Assembly (NCBI GenBank): GCA_044339595.1
Contig: JBIIVF010000011.1
Location: forward strand, 1-32,018
Source of the DNA: CAZTGZ01 sp044339595
GTDB taxonomy: Bacteria; Bacteroidota; Bacteroidia; NS11-12g; UBA9320
DNA: 32,018 nucleotides
Reading direction: 5' to 3'
Below, piece after piece: positions 1-7,460 of the stretch. Position 1 is the first letter of the stretch, and every line of letters begins with the position of its first letter. The translations under genes were made by a program, and so were the position numbers. Below the pieces are notes generated by a model. The model was given only the letters and a program-made list of their open reading frames with translations, had not been told where the DNA came from and did not search any database.

Positions 1-564
1 GCCATCATAGCCCCAACCATAGGAATAACCATAACGCCATCCGCTGCGGTGTGAATATCCAAACCAAATATTGTTGCGTGGATAGCTACGGTAATATGGA
101 CGGTTCCAACCCCTGCGCCAGGTATTGGTATAAACCGGTGTGCGATAGGTGTAGGGATCGCCCGCATAATATTGATCATCCAGGGCATCCTCGTATCCGT
201 CGCTGTATCCGCGGTTGTAGCTTCGGTTGCCATTGATTCTTCCGAAATGCTCTTCATAGGAATTGCCATCCGCCGCATATCCCGGATCATTTTGTTGGGC
301 TGTTACCGGACGGTCAGACAAATCTGATTGATCTGAATCTGGAATAGAAGGGCTTTGAGGCTCAATCACAAGGGTTTCCGGTTGCGTTTCTTTCAATTGA
401 TACGCTTGTGCCGGTGGTGTTACCGGTTTAGGTGCCGGGGCCTTTTCATCCGCCTGATTGTAATAAATGTCGTCATAATTGGCGGTGGTTTCATCAAATG
501 TTCGCACAGAAGTGCAGGAAACCACGAAAATTGAAAGGGAAAGAAAAATAGCGATGGTTTTCAT
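1..564 (-). CDS. Tyr/Arg/Gly-rich lipoprotein, 3' end cut off by the window edge
   Basis: An open frame runs from an ATG at 564 to the first base of the window without a stop, so at least 188 residues are present and the C-terminus is missing. The N-terminus is a short charged stretch (MKT), a hydrophobic core, and a lipobox ending in V-V-S-C17, so the mature protein should be lipid-anchored. After the anchor comes a low-complexity Pro/Gln/Glu-rich linker (about residues 45-85) and then a region dense in Tyr, Arg, Asn, Gly and Trp. An in-frame ATG at 573 would add three residues; the inner ATG gives a more typical signal peptide. I do not recognise a family. Similar tyrosine- and arginine-rich lipoproteins are common in Bacteroidota and usually lack an assigned function. 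It is divergent from proS. Confidence 0.75.
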   Translation of the reverse strand, partial: MKTIAIFLSLSIFVVSCTSVRTFDETTANYDDIYYNQADEKAPAPKPVTPPAQAYQLKETQPETLVIEPQSPSIPDSDQSDLSDRPVTAQQNDPGYAADGNSYEEHFGRINGNRSYNRGYSDGYEDALDDQYYAGDPYTYRTPVYTNTWRRGWNRPYYRSYPRNNIWFGYSHRSGWRYGYSYGWGYDG

Positions 565-693
565 AGTGCTCATCTTGGGTTTGTAAAACATCCGGAAAGA
601 TCCTATGAGGCTCCGGGTACCGTTATCAAAACTGAATGGATGTGTATTAAGTTCTGTCATAGTTAGGGTGGCAACTGTTCAGGGATTAAACCT

Positions 694-701
694 TATTTTT
701 G
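694..701 (+). promoter_or_regulatory. Predicted -7 promoter element of proS (TATTTTTG)
   Basis: The octamer TATTTTTG matches the Bacteroidota housekeeping -7 consensus TAnnTTTG. Transcription would begin near 708, about 42 bases before the proS ATG at 750. No good TTTG is seen at the expected -33 spacing. The element lies over the upstream TTG that would otherwise lengthen proS, which argues for the ATG start. Confidence 0.45.
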
Positions 702-749
702 TTGCCTCCAATTTTAATACAACTATTATTCCAAAACGCACTTAATACC

Positions 750-2228
750 ATGGCATTCGAAAAAGTAAAAAGAAGCGAAGATTATTCGAAATGGTACAAT
801 AATCTGGTGAACAACGCTGATTTGGCCGAACATTCAGCCGTTAGAGGTTGTATGGTTATCAAACCTTATGGCTATGCCATCTGGGAAAAGATGCAACATG
901 AATTAGACAGAATGTTTAAGGAAACTGGACACAGCAATGCATACTTTCCATTGTTTGTTCCTAAAAGCCTCTTTGAAGCAGAAGAAAAAAATGCTGAAGG
1001 ATTTGCCAAAGAATGTGCGGTGGTAACGCATTACCGACTCATTGCCAATCCGAATGAAAAAGGCAAATTAATGGTGGATCCGGATGCAAAACTCGAAGAA
1101 GAACTGATTGTTCGACCCACGAGCGAAGCCATCATTTGGAACACTTATAAAGATTGGATTCAAAGCTACCGCGATTTACCCATTTTAATTAATCAATGGG
1201 CCAATGTGGTGCGATGGGAAATGCGCACCCGACTGTTTCTTAGAACGGCTGAATTTCTATGGCAGGAAGGCCATACCGCCCATGCCACGAAAGAAGAAGC
1301 CATTGAAGAAACCACCAAAATGCTGGAAGTATATCGGGAGTTTGCTGAAACTTTTATGGCGGTTCCGGTAATCAAAGGGGTAAAAACGGAAAATGAACGA
1401 TTTGCCGGTGCCGATGACACTTATTGTATCGAAGGATTGATGCAGGATGGAAAAGCCTTGCAAATGGGCACTTCTCATTTTCTGGGACAGAATTTCGCGA
1501 AGGCGTTCGACGTAAAATATGCCTCCAAAGAAGGCAAACAGGAATTTGTTTGGGCTACAAGCTGGGGTGTTTCTACCCGTTTGATGGGTGCACTCATCAT
1601 GGCTCACAGCGATGATGAAGGATTGGTTCTCCCTCCGAAATTGGCTCCCATCCATGTGGTGATTGTGCCGATTTACAAAGGGTTAGAGGAACTTGAAAAG
1701 ATCTCCGTGATTGCCAAAGGCATCAAACAAGATATGGAGAAGCACGGCATCAGTGTTAAGTTCGATGACCGCGATACCCAAAAGCCCGGTTTTAAATTTG
1801 CCGAATGGGAGCTCAAGGGAGTGCCTGTGAGACTGGCCATTGGCCCGAGAGACCTCGAGAACGAAACGGTGGAGCTTGCCCGCCGCGATACCAAAGAAAA
1901 AATGACCATTGCGATGGCAGACCTCACCAATAAGGTCATTCATTTACTCGACGCTATCCAAAGCAACATGTACCTTAGGGCAGCAGATTACCGCGATGCT
2001 CATATCACTCCGGTGAATTCATGGGAAGAATTTATAAAAATGCTCGACACCAAGGGCGGATTTTTATCAGCGCATTGGGATGGCACCGGTGAAACTGAAC
2101 AAAAAATAAAAGAAGCCACCAAAGCCACCATTCGTTGCATTCCATTGGATGCACATGTCGAAAAAGGGACCTGTATATTCAGTGGAAAACCTTCAGAAAG
2201 AAGGGTGCTGTTTGCAAGGGCGTATTAG
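750..2228 (+). CDS. proS: Prolyl-tRNA synthetase (class II, archaeal/eukaryote-like type)
   Basis: This cytoplasmic enzyme charges tRNA-Pro with proline using ATP. The 492-residue length and the C-terminal extension ending in Ala-Tyr fit the type lacking the bacterial editing insertion, common in Bacteroidota. Class II motif 2 is visible as RWEMRTRLFLRTAEFLWQEG followed by HTAH, and the motif 3 region as WATSWGVSTRL. The anticodon-binding part contains KFAEWELKGVPVRLAIGPRD. The last stretch has CIPL and CIFSGKPSERRVLFARAY, the remnant of the Zn-binding C-terminal domain. The frame extends upstream to a TTG at 699, but the ATG at 750 (MAFEKVKRSED) matches the family start and lies downstream of the predicted promoter. 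It is a single-gene unit, with the Omp28-like gene converging on it. Confidence 0.96.
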   Translation: MAFEKVKRSEDYSKWYNNLVNNADLAEHSAVRGCMVIKPYGYAIWEKMQHELDRMFKETGHSNAYFPLFVPKSLFEAEEKNAEGFAKECAVVTHYRLIANPNEKGKLMVDPDAKLEEELIVRPTSEAIIWNTYKDWIQSYRDLPILINQWANVVRWEMRTRLFLRTAEFLWQEGHTAHATKEEAIEETTKMLEVYREFAETFMAVPVIKGVKTENERFAGADDTYCIEGLMQDGKALQMGTSHFLGQNFAKAFDVKYASKEGKQEFVWATSWGVSTRLMGALIMAHSDDEGLVLPPKLAPIHVVIVPIYKGLEELEKISVIAKGIKQDMEKHGISVKFDDRDTQKPGFKFAEWELKGVPVRLAIGPRDLENETVELARRDTKEKMTIAMADLTNKVIHLLDAIQSNMYLRAADYRDAHITPVNSWEEFIKMLDTKGGFLSAHWDGTGETEQKIKEATKATIRCIPLDAHVEKGTCIFSGKPSERRVLFARAY

Positions 2229-2474
2229 GTTGTAAAATTCAATGACGCTTTTAACTCAATGCGCACTTTGACAGTTTCTAGATGCAGATGGGTTTAAGTA
2301 TTTTAGTTACGACACACCCCTAAATCCCCTCTCGAGAGGGGACTATGCCGAGTGCAAGTTTCAAGGTCTCGATGCCGTGTATAAAAGAGTCCGCTAAAAT
2401 GGGCATAACTGAGTAGGGCATACAAAAAAAGGCTACCCTTTTGAGGCAGCCTTTATTGAATTTTCTTATTTAAA
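2229..2474. other. Convergent intergenic region with a perfect palindrome
   Basis: There is no credible gene between the proS stop and the Omp28-like stop. A 16-bp perfect palindrome, CCCCTCTCGAGAGGGG, lies at 2326-2341, preceded by CACCCCTAAAT. From memory, closely similar strings are dispersed in Bacteroidota genomes, so this is probably an interspersed repeat and not a proS terminator (no T-run follows). The terminator of the minus-strand gene is listed separately. Confidence 0.5.
2424..2454 (-). terminator. Intrinsic terminator of the Omp28-like gene
   Basis: Read on the minus strand, AAAGGCT pairs with AGCCTTT (2448-2454 with 2428-2434) around a 13-base loop, followed directly by a run of Ts (complement of the A-run ending at 2430). 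It starts 21 bases after the stop codon at 2475. Confidence 0.8.
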
Positions 2475-3365
2475 TTACTTTACAGTAATAGGTACTTCAA
2501 TACCGGTTACGATATTGGTTTTACCTTCTGAAACAAAAATTACGAGTTTGCAATCTTCGATTTTAACATCACCACCGCCCGGAGGAATGGTAGATCCGTT
2601 GAAGTTTTGAGGTACGTCATAAGTATACGTTTTTGAAACCTTAGAGGTTTTAACAGTCTTGGCAGGCTCAATTACCTCACCCCACTGTCCGGTAAGCATG
2701 TCTCTCAAAACGTGATTCTGAACATACGTATCTCCACCACCAGACTGCTTAGAAACGATACCATCCTGAAGGAATGCAACGTTTAAGTTATTTCCTGCAG
2801 CAGGAGCATCTCCTGTGTAGTACATATCTACTTTTACGGTCAATTTGCGAGATCCTGCATCGAAAGTAGCTTTTGAACCTAAGTTCACATAAGAAGGCAT
2901 TGCCATAATAGCAGTGCCACCTTTAGCCCAATCACCGCGGCTCATAGCAATACCGCCAGTTTTTTGTGGAGCGCATCCAATGTCAGCAGCCTTTACACGA
3001 TTGATAGTACCGGCAGGGTAACCTGCAACACCACTCTGATCGTTGAAAGCTTGTCCGTAAGGAGTAGTGAAATTAGCCCATCCTGTTGCAGGAGTAGCAT
3101 AAGATCCTGTGTGCACTGCAATAATGAAGAATTTACCTGGATTAGCATCCGCAGCCGCTTTAGCTCTTACGTGACCATCAGGGCAATAACCGCAGCGAAC
3201 TCCTGTAAAATCTTCCAAAACTGCATTTCTGTTGCTTGGCTCCATAGAAGCTAAGAATTCAGTGGTTCCGGTGTTGTTGTCAGTGGATGGCGCAGTCGTT
3301 TGATCATCACAAGACATGATAAACATAGACGCCGAAATAGCTAGAAGTAATAGAACTTTTTTCAT
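2475..3365 (-). CDS. Omp28-like lipoprotein with thioredoxin-type CxxC motif
   Basis: The ATG at 3365 opens a lipoprotein signal peptide (MKKVLLLLAISASMF) with lipobox I-M-S-C19; the longer frame from 3404 adds 13 residues with no signal-peptide logic and is rejected. A low-complexity Thr/Ser/Asn linker follows. Residues 48-67 read AVLEDFTGVRCGYCPDGHVR, with C58-G-Y-C61 at the usual position of a thioredoxin-like redox motif. This is the signature of the Omp28-related outer-membrane protein family of Bacteroidota. The rest is beta-rich and ends in VPITVK. In this family the redox role is presumed, and the partner is unknown. The length of 296 residues is normal. The gene is followed by a clear intrinsic terminator and lies 75 bp from purM in the same orientation. 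Confidence 0.85.
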   Translation of the reverse strand: MKKVLLLLAISASMFIMSCDDQTTAPSTDNNTGTTEFLASMEPSNRNAVLEDFTGVRCGYCPDGHVRAKAAADANPGKFFIIAVHTGSYATPATGWANFTTPYGQAFNDQSGVAGYPAGTINRVKAADIGCAPQKTGGIAMSRGDWAKGGTAIMAMPSYVNLGSKATFDAGSRKLTVKVDMYYTGDAPAAGNNLNVAFLQDGIVSKQSGGGDTYVQNHVLRDMLTGQWGEVIEPAKTVKTSKVSKTYTYDVPQNFNGSTIPPGGGDVKIEDCKLVIFVSEGKTNIVTGIEVPITVK

Positions 3366-3440
3366 TTTTATGGTATTTTTTTGTTTTTTCCTAAAATCCC
3401 CCAAATCGATAGGGTGAACGAATGTAATAAAAACTTAAAA

Positions 3441-4610
3441 TCAATTCCAAATTAATTTTTCATTATTTGAAAAAACTGTCAATTGTTTGACATTTGAATC
3501 TTCCACCCTACCAATAATTTGGGCTTGTATACCAAGTCCTAGAGCTATATTTATTAAATTTTCAGCGTTATCCGCACGGGTATAAAATTCCATGCGATGT
3601 CCCATGTTAAATACTTCAAACATTTCGCGGGTGGTGGCTCCTGAGGCTTGTTGAATATGTCTGAACAAGGGAGGAATTTCCATTAGTTTATCTTTAATGA
3701 TATGCACATTCCCGCAAAACTTTAACACTTTGGTTTGACCGCCTCCGGTACAATGAATGATTCCATGAATCGCATCCATTTCCGCTTGTGTGAGTTTGCT
3801 AAAAAACGGAGCAAAAGTGCGTGTTGGTGACAAGATGGCTTTGCCGACATTGAACGGCAATCCGTCAGGCTGGTCTAACAATCGAAACGGACCTGAGTAA
3901 ATGTATTCAGGAACTGTGCCGTTATCATATGATTCAGGATACTTTTCTGCATAATATTTATTCAGTAAATCATGCCGAGCTGAGGTCAGGCCGTTGCTGC
4001 CCATACCGGCATTGTATTCCTTTTCATAATGTGTTTGACCATGAGAAGAAAGTCCAACAATCACATCACCGGGATGGATATTAATTTCTTTGATTTGGTT
4101 TCTTTTGAATCGCCCGGTAAAGGTCGAATCTACGATGAGGGTGCGCACCAAATCTCCGACATCTGCGGTTTCACCACCGGTTGAGATGATTTGAATGCCT
4201 AATGCTTTCATGTCAGCACAAAATTGCTCCATCCCCTCAATGATGGCAGCAATAACGTCTCCGGGTATTAAATGCTTGTTTCTACCGATGGTGTTGCTCA
4301 TTAAAAAAGGACCGGTTACTCCAAGACATAAGAGGTCATCAAGGTTCATGACCATAGCATCTTGTGCAATCCCTTTCCATACAGACATATCACCGGTTTC
4401 TTTCCAATAAATATAGGCCAAAGAAGATTTGGTTCCTGCGCCATCGGCATGCACAACGTTGCACCATTCGGGGTCTGACCCCAAAACATCCTCTACTACC
4501 TTGCAAAAGGCATTAGGGAAAACGCCTTTGTCAGTATTTTTGATGGCTTTGTGAACGTCTTCTTTTTGTGAAGAAACACCGCGCTTGTCGTATCTGCCTT
4601 TGTCTGTCAT
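3441..4610 (-). CDS. purM: Phosphoribosylformylglycinamidine cyclo-ligase (AIR synthetase)
   Basis: PurM closes the imidazole ring of aminoimidazole ribonucleotide from FGAM using ATP in de novo purine synthesis, in the cytoplasm. Visible signatures are HADGAGTKSSLA (about residues 54-65; the phosphate/ATP-binding loop), the substrate-binding region IISTGGETADVGDL (about 141-154), GLSSHGQTHYE, and the late IHCTGGGQTK corresponding to the family's H-x-T-G-G-G. The 389-residue length is typical of the Bacteroidota form, which is longer than E. coli PurM. The frame continues upstream to a TTG at 4655, but the ATG at 4610 (MTDKGRYDKRGVS) matches homologues and sits about 9 bases downstream of the predicted transcription start. 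No other pur gene is in the window. Confidence 0.95.
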   Translation of the reverse strand: MTDKGRYDKRGVSSQKEDVHKAIKNTDKGVFPNAFCKVVEDVLGSDPEWCNVVHADGAGTKSSLAYIYWKETGDMSVWKGIAQDAMVMNLDDLLCLGVTGPFLMSNTIGRNKHLIPGDVIAAIIEGMEQFCADMKALGIQIISTGGETADVGDLVRTLIVDSTFTGRFKRNQIKEINIHPGDVIVGLSSHGQTHYEKEYNAGMGSNGLTSARHDLLNKYYAEKYPESYDNGTVPEYIYSGPFRLLDQPDGLPFNVGKAILSPTRTFAPFFSKLTQAEMDAIHGIIHCTGGGQTKVLKFCGNVHIIKDKLMEIPPLFRHIQQASGATTREMFEVFNMGHRMEFYTRADNAENLINIALGLGIQAQIIGRVEDSNVKQLTVFSNNEKLIWN

Positions 4611-4625
4611 GATGATTTTGTGCTG

Positions 4626-4656
4626 CAAAGATTCTATTATTTGTTGATACTTCAAA
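4626..4656 (-). promoter_or_regulatory. Predicted purM promoter (TTTG-N19-AATCTTTG)
   Basis: On the minus strand, TTTG (4656-4653) is followed after exactly 19 bases by AATCTTTG (4633-4626), one mismatch from the Bacteroidota consensus TTTG-N19-TAnnTTTG. The start point would fall near 4619, leaving a very short leader before the ATG at 4610. Confidence 0.5.
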
Positions 4657-4660
4657 TTTG

Positions 4661-4703
4661 TAAATAACCCTTCAAGCGTTTTAAACCCTTGAAGGGTTAT
4701 TTA
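4661..4703. repeat. Perfect 16-bp inverted repeat between PorE-like gene and purM
   Basis: The arm TAAATAACCCTTCAAG (4661-4676) is perfectly repeated in inverted orientation at 4688-4703, with an 11-base spacer. It starts 5 bp upstream of the predicted purM -33 box and 6 bp beyond the A-run of the adjacent terminator. There is no T-run on either side, so it does not look like an intrinsic terminator itself. It could be an operator for purM or an interspersed palindromic repeat. Confidence 0.75.
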
Positions 4704-4708
4704 CCCCT

Positions 4709-4737
4709 AAAAAAAAAGCGGACCGAAGTCCGCTTTT
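4709..4737 (-). terminator. Intrinsic terminator of the PorE-like gene (UUCG tetraloop)
   Basis: Read on the minus strand, AAAAGCGGAC pairs with GTCCGCTTTT around the extra-stable TTCG tetraloop, followed by nine Ts (complement of 4709-4717). It starts 16 bases after the stop codon. This is the clearest terminator in the window. Confidence 0.92.
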
Positions 4738-4752
4738 ACCTTTGAATATCAT

Positions 4753-7314
4753 TTATTCCTTTCGTTTCTTCAACAACAATTTATCGTCTTTCACTTCTAC
4801 GCCGTCATAATCATCGAAGAGTGAGTTGCCGAAAGTTGGCTTCTTGTCGTCTTCCACCATTTTGCAACGAACGTTTTTGAAAACAACGTCTCCCAACTTC
4901 ATTTCCTTCACTTTGAATGAACGGCTGGTTACCTTGGCGCCATCGGTAAAGCGGATTTTCTCTTTTCCTTCAGAAAAATCTTCAATGGTCACCACTTTGG
5001 CTTTAAGCAATTGCTCTACTGTGTTTTGTGGAATTTCCATTCTCATGGCATCCGGATTATAATAAAACTTAACCTTTTTCTTATCGAAATTCACATCCAC
5101 CAAGATTTTATCACGCTGTTTGGAGATGGTGATGATGTCATACAACTCAGCCAATCTGGCTCTTTCTATTTCATCCTGCTTGCGTTTTTCCTCTGCCTCA
5201 AAAACAGCTACAATTTTATCAATGCTGTCTTTATTTTGAGAAATATATTCCTTCCGCTTCATGATCAGAAATGGGCTATAAATTGGTCCACCAATCGGAT
5301 TCAACGCGGCTTCATTGATGTTGTTTTTATCAATGGTTTCTGTTTTAAACTCATAATTACAATTCACCACCTTTACCGTTGTACGACGGTTGGCCTGATG
5401 CTCACTTTCTGAACAAGGAACCACTTTGGCGTCTTCGCATTCGCATTTATTAGCGAGTTGAGATTCACCATAACCTCGGGCTTCAAGTCTGAAAGGATTG
5501 ATCCCTCTTTCCATTAAATAAGCCACCGCACTGTCTGCACGACGCTGAGAAAGATTACGGTTATATTCAAAAGATGAACGACAGTCAGTATGAGAACCCA
5601 GCTCCACTTTCATTTTTGGATATTTCTTCAGGGTTTCTACCAATTCCTCTAAGATTCTACGCGAATCTGCACGCAAATTGGAAGAGTCAAGACCATAATA
5701 AATAGGCAACACGAAGATATCGTCGCACTGATTCTTTAAGCAGAAATCTTTGATGAATTCAGCAGATTGCTCCAATCCTTCTGTGCTCACGAATTTTGGT
5801 TTTGCATCGTAGAAATAATCTTGTCTTTTGGAAACGTTGATTTCATACTTCATGCCCACTCTTAAAGGCACTTCATAATATCCGGTGCGGTCTGTAGTGA
5901 TGCGAACTTTTGACGTATCCTTATTATTGCTGATGGTCACCAAAGCACCATCCAACGGAGTTTTCTTATCACAATCGGTGATGGTTCCTTTCAAGATAAA
6001 AACCATCGGTGTCATGCTGAATTCATAAATATCATCATCGCCTTTGGCCCGATCTGAAGAGAAAAAACCGTATTCTTTGGTATCGTCTAAAATGATGGCA
6101 AAATCATCCCCTTTTGAATTCACCGGACAACCCATATTCTCGGGAGTGGTCCATTCCTGCGTATTTCCGGTTGTGAAATAAATATCCATTCCACCAATAC
6201 CCGGATGTCCATCTGAAGAAAAATAAAGGGTTCCATCGGTATGCACAAATGGAAACAATTCGTTGGCAGTGGTGTTCACCGCAGGGCCCAAATTGATGGG
6301 ATCACTCCAGGTTTTACCACGACTTACATAATTTACCACATAAATATCCTTGGTTCTTTCCAGCGGATTCGCTTTATCATCCTGATAACTGCCCTGCATG
6401 TCTGAAACGAAATAAAGTTTCTTTCCATCGGGAGATAGTGCAGGGTGACCGTAGTTAGCGGCAGAATCTTTACAAAATTCTAACGGATTTGGACTTACAT
6501 CCCAAGCCTTACCTCTTCTCCTAGCTTCGTATATTTTGCAAGTCTTGTCATTACCTTTTACCCCATTGCACTGAGTGAAGTACATCACACTGTATTTGGC
6601 ATCAAAGGTTACAACCCCATCGTTATACTTAGAATTTAGCCCTTCTGCCAACATGGGCGCATTCCACTTTTCTCTTCCTCTTTTGCCTTTTTTCTCTACC
6701 GTCCACACATCAGAATATCCTCTTCCGGTCCATTTATGTTGTTCTTTGCTCTCCCCTTCCGGACGATCAGAAGTAAACATTATGGTATTGTGTTTTTTAT
6801 CTGCCCACATCGGTGCGAAGTCATCGAATTTCGATTCATTGGCTACCTTGAAGTTTTCAATGATATATCGGGTCTTTTTATCTTTACAGGTCAACGCAAC
6901 TTCACAACCTTTAATAAATTGTACCGTTCTCGGATCGCCGGGAGACATTTTTTGATAGCGCTGAAATTCTACGATGGCCTCTGTATATTGACCTTCCCGC
7001 ATCATCATTTCTGCCTTTCTAAAAACTACTACCGGGTCTTTCATGCCCTTACGTTCTGCTGTTGCATACCATTTGAGGGCATCGCGGCTATTATGATTCA
7101 GTCGGTAACATTCCGCTGCATTGTATGCAGCCTTAATCTGATCAGCCTTTTCCGTCTTCTTGTCCTTATAAACCTTGGCATACATGTCTCCGGCAACAGC
7201 ATACTGATGCAGATTCATATTCTCGTCGGCACGCTTCATAGAAGCCTTACAGCCATGCAACACAACTACGGCCGAAGCCATCAGGGATATAAGGAGTAAT
7301 CGTCCAATTCGCAT
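4753..7314 (-). CDS. PorE-like TPR / PD40 / CRD / OmpA lipoprotein with C-terminal pseudo-retropepsin domain
   Basis: From the ATG at 7314 the protein has 853 residues. The start is a signal peptide with lipobox L-H-G-C22. Domains in order: TPR-like helices (about 30-135); five PD40/WD40-like beta-propeller blades (about 155-435; e.g. HPALSPDGKKLYFVSD and GTLYFSSDGHPGIGGMDIYF); a carboxypeptidase-regulatory-like beta-sandwich (about 438-500; LKGTITDCDKKTPLDGALVT); and an OmpA C-terminal peptidoglycan-binding domain (about 535-650; HTDCRSSFEYNRNLSQRRAD and EHQANRRT). This order is that of PorE, a T9SS-associated periplasmic protein, though related OmpA proteins exist. A charged coiled region (about 690-735) then leads to an extra domain, 734-850, that matches retropepsin-like aspartic proteases in layout but has N753-P-D-A where D-T/S-G-A is expected. 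The upstream TTG start is rejected. It has its own promoter and terminator. Confidence 0.85.
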   Translation of the reverse strand: MRIGRLLLISLMASAVVVLHGCKASMKRADENMNLHQYAVAGDMYAKVYKDKKTEKADQIKAAYNAAECYRLNHNSRDALKWYATAERKGMKDPVVVFRKAEMMMREGQYTEAIVEFQRYQKMSPGDPRTVQFIKGCEVALTCKDKKTRYIIENFKVANESKFDDFAPMWADKKHNTIMFTSDRPEGESKEQHKWTGRGYSDVWTVEKKGKRGREKWNAPMLAEGLNSKYNDGVVTFDAKYSVMYFTQCNGVKGNDKTCKIYEARRRGKAWDVSPNPLEFCKDSAANYGHPALSPDGKKLYFVSDMQGSYQDDKANPLERTKDIYVVNYVSRGKTWSDPINLGPAVNTTANELFPFVHTDGTLYFSSDGHPGIGGMDIYFTTGNTQEWTTPENMGCPVNSKGDDFAIILDDTKEYGFFSSDRAKGDDDIYEFSMTPMVFILKGTITDCDKKTPLDGALVTISNNKDTSKVRITTDRTGYYEVPLRVGMKYEINVSKRQDYFYDAKPKFVSTEGLEQSAEFIKDFCLKNQCDDIFVLPIYYGLDSSNLRADSRRILEELVETLKKYPKMKVELGSHTDCRSSFEYNRNLSQRRADSAVAYLMERGINPFRLEARGYGESQLANKCECEDAKVVPCSESEHQANRRTTVKVVNCNYEFKTETIDKNNINEAALNPIGGPIYSPFLIMKRKEYISQNKDSIDKIVAVFEAEEKRKQDEIERARLAELYDIITISKQRDKILVDVNFDKKKVKFYYNPDAMRMEIPQNTVEQLLKAKVVTIEDFSEGKEKIRFTDGAKVTSRSFKVKEMKLGDVVFKNVRCKMVEDDKKPTFGNSLFDDYDGVEVKDDKLLLKKRKE

Positions 7315-7343
7315 AGGGTGATATAATACGTTGTTATAAACGC

Positions 7344-7375
7344 CAAAAATGAGCAATAAAATGTCTAATTGCAAA
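7344..7375 (-). promoter_or_regulatory. Predicted promoter of the PorE-like gene
   Basis: On the minus strand, TTTG (7375-7372) is followed after 20 bases by CATTTTTG (7351-7344), one mismatch from TAnnTTTG. Transcription would start near 7337, 23 bases before the ATG at 7314. This supports the inner ATG over the upstream start at 7374, which would overlap the promoter. Confidence 0.42.
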
Positions 7376-7460
7376 TAAATTTTCTGAAATCGAGGTCCCT
7401 TTCAGACAAATCAGCGCAACTCAAGGTGCTAAAAACACCCGCCAAATAGGAAGATAGTAA

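Noticed and set aside
51..236. Plus-strand ORF of 61 codons
   Set aside because: It is antisense to the truncated lipoprotein gene, whose frame is open from the window edge and has a signal peptide with lipobox.
574..749. Possible T-box or riboswitch before proS
   Set aside because: No T-box motif, specifier stem or attenuator is visible; T-boxes are also mainly a Firmicutes feature.
2326..2341. Palindrome as the proS terminator
   Set aside because: The stem has no loop of normal size and no following T-run, so an interspersed repeat is more likely.
5011..7299. Several plus-strand ORFs of 78-187 codons opposite the PorE-like gene
   Set aside because: They are antisense to a gene with clear domains, begin without promoter signals, and their products (Phe-, Ile-, Cys- and His-rich) look like mirror translations.
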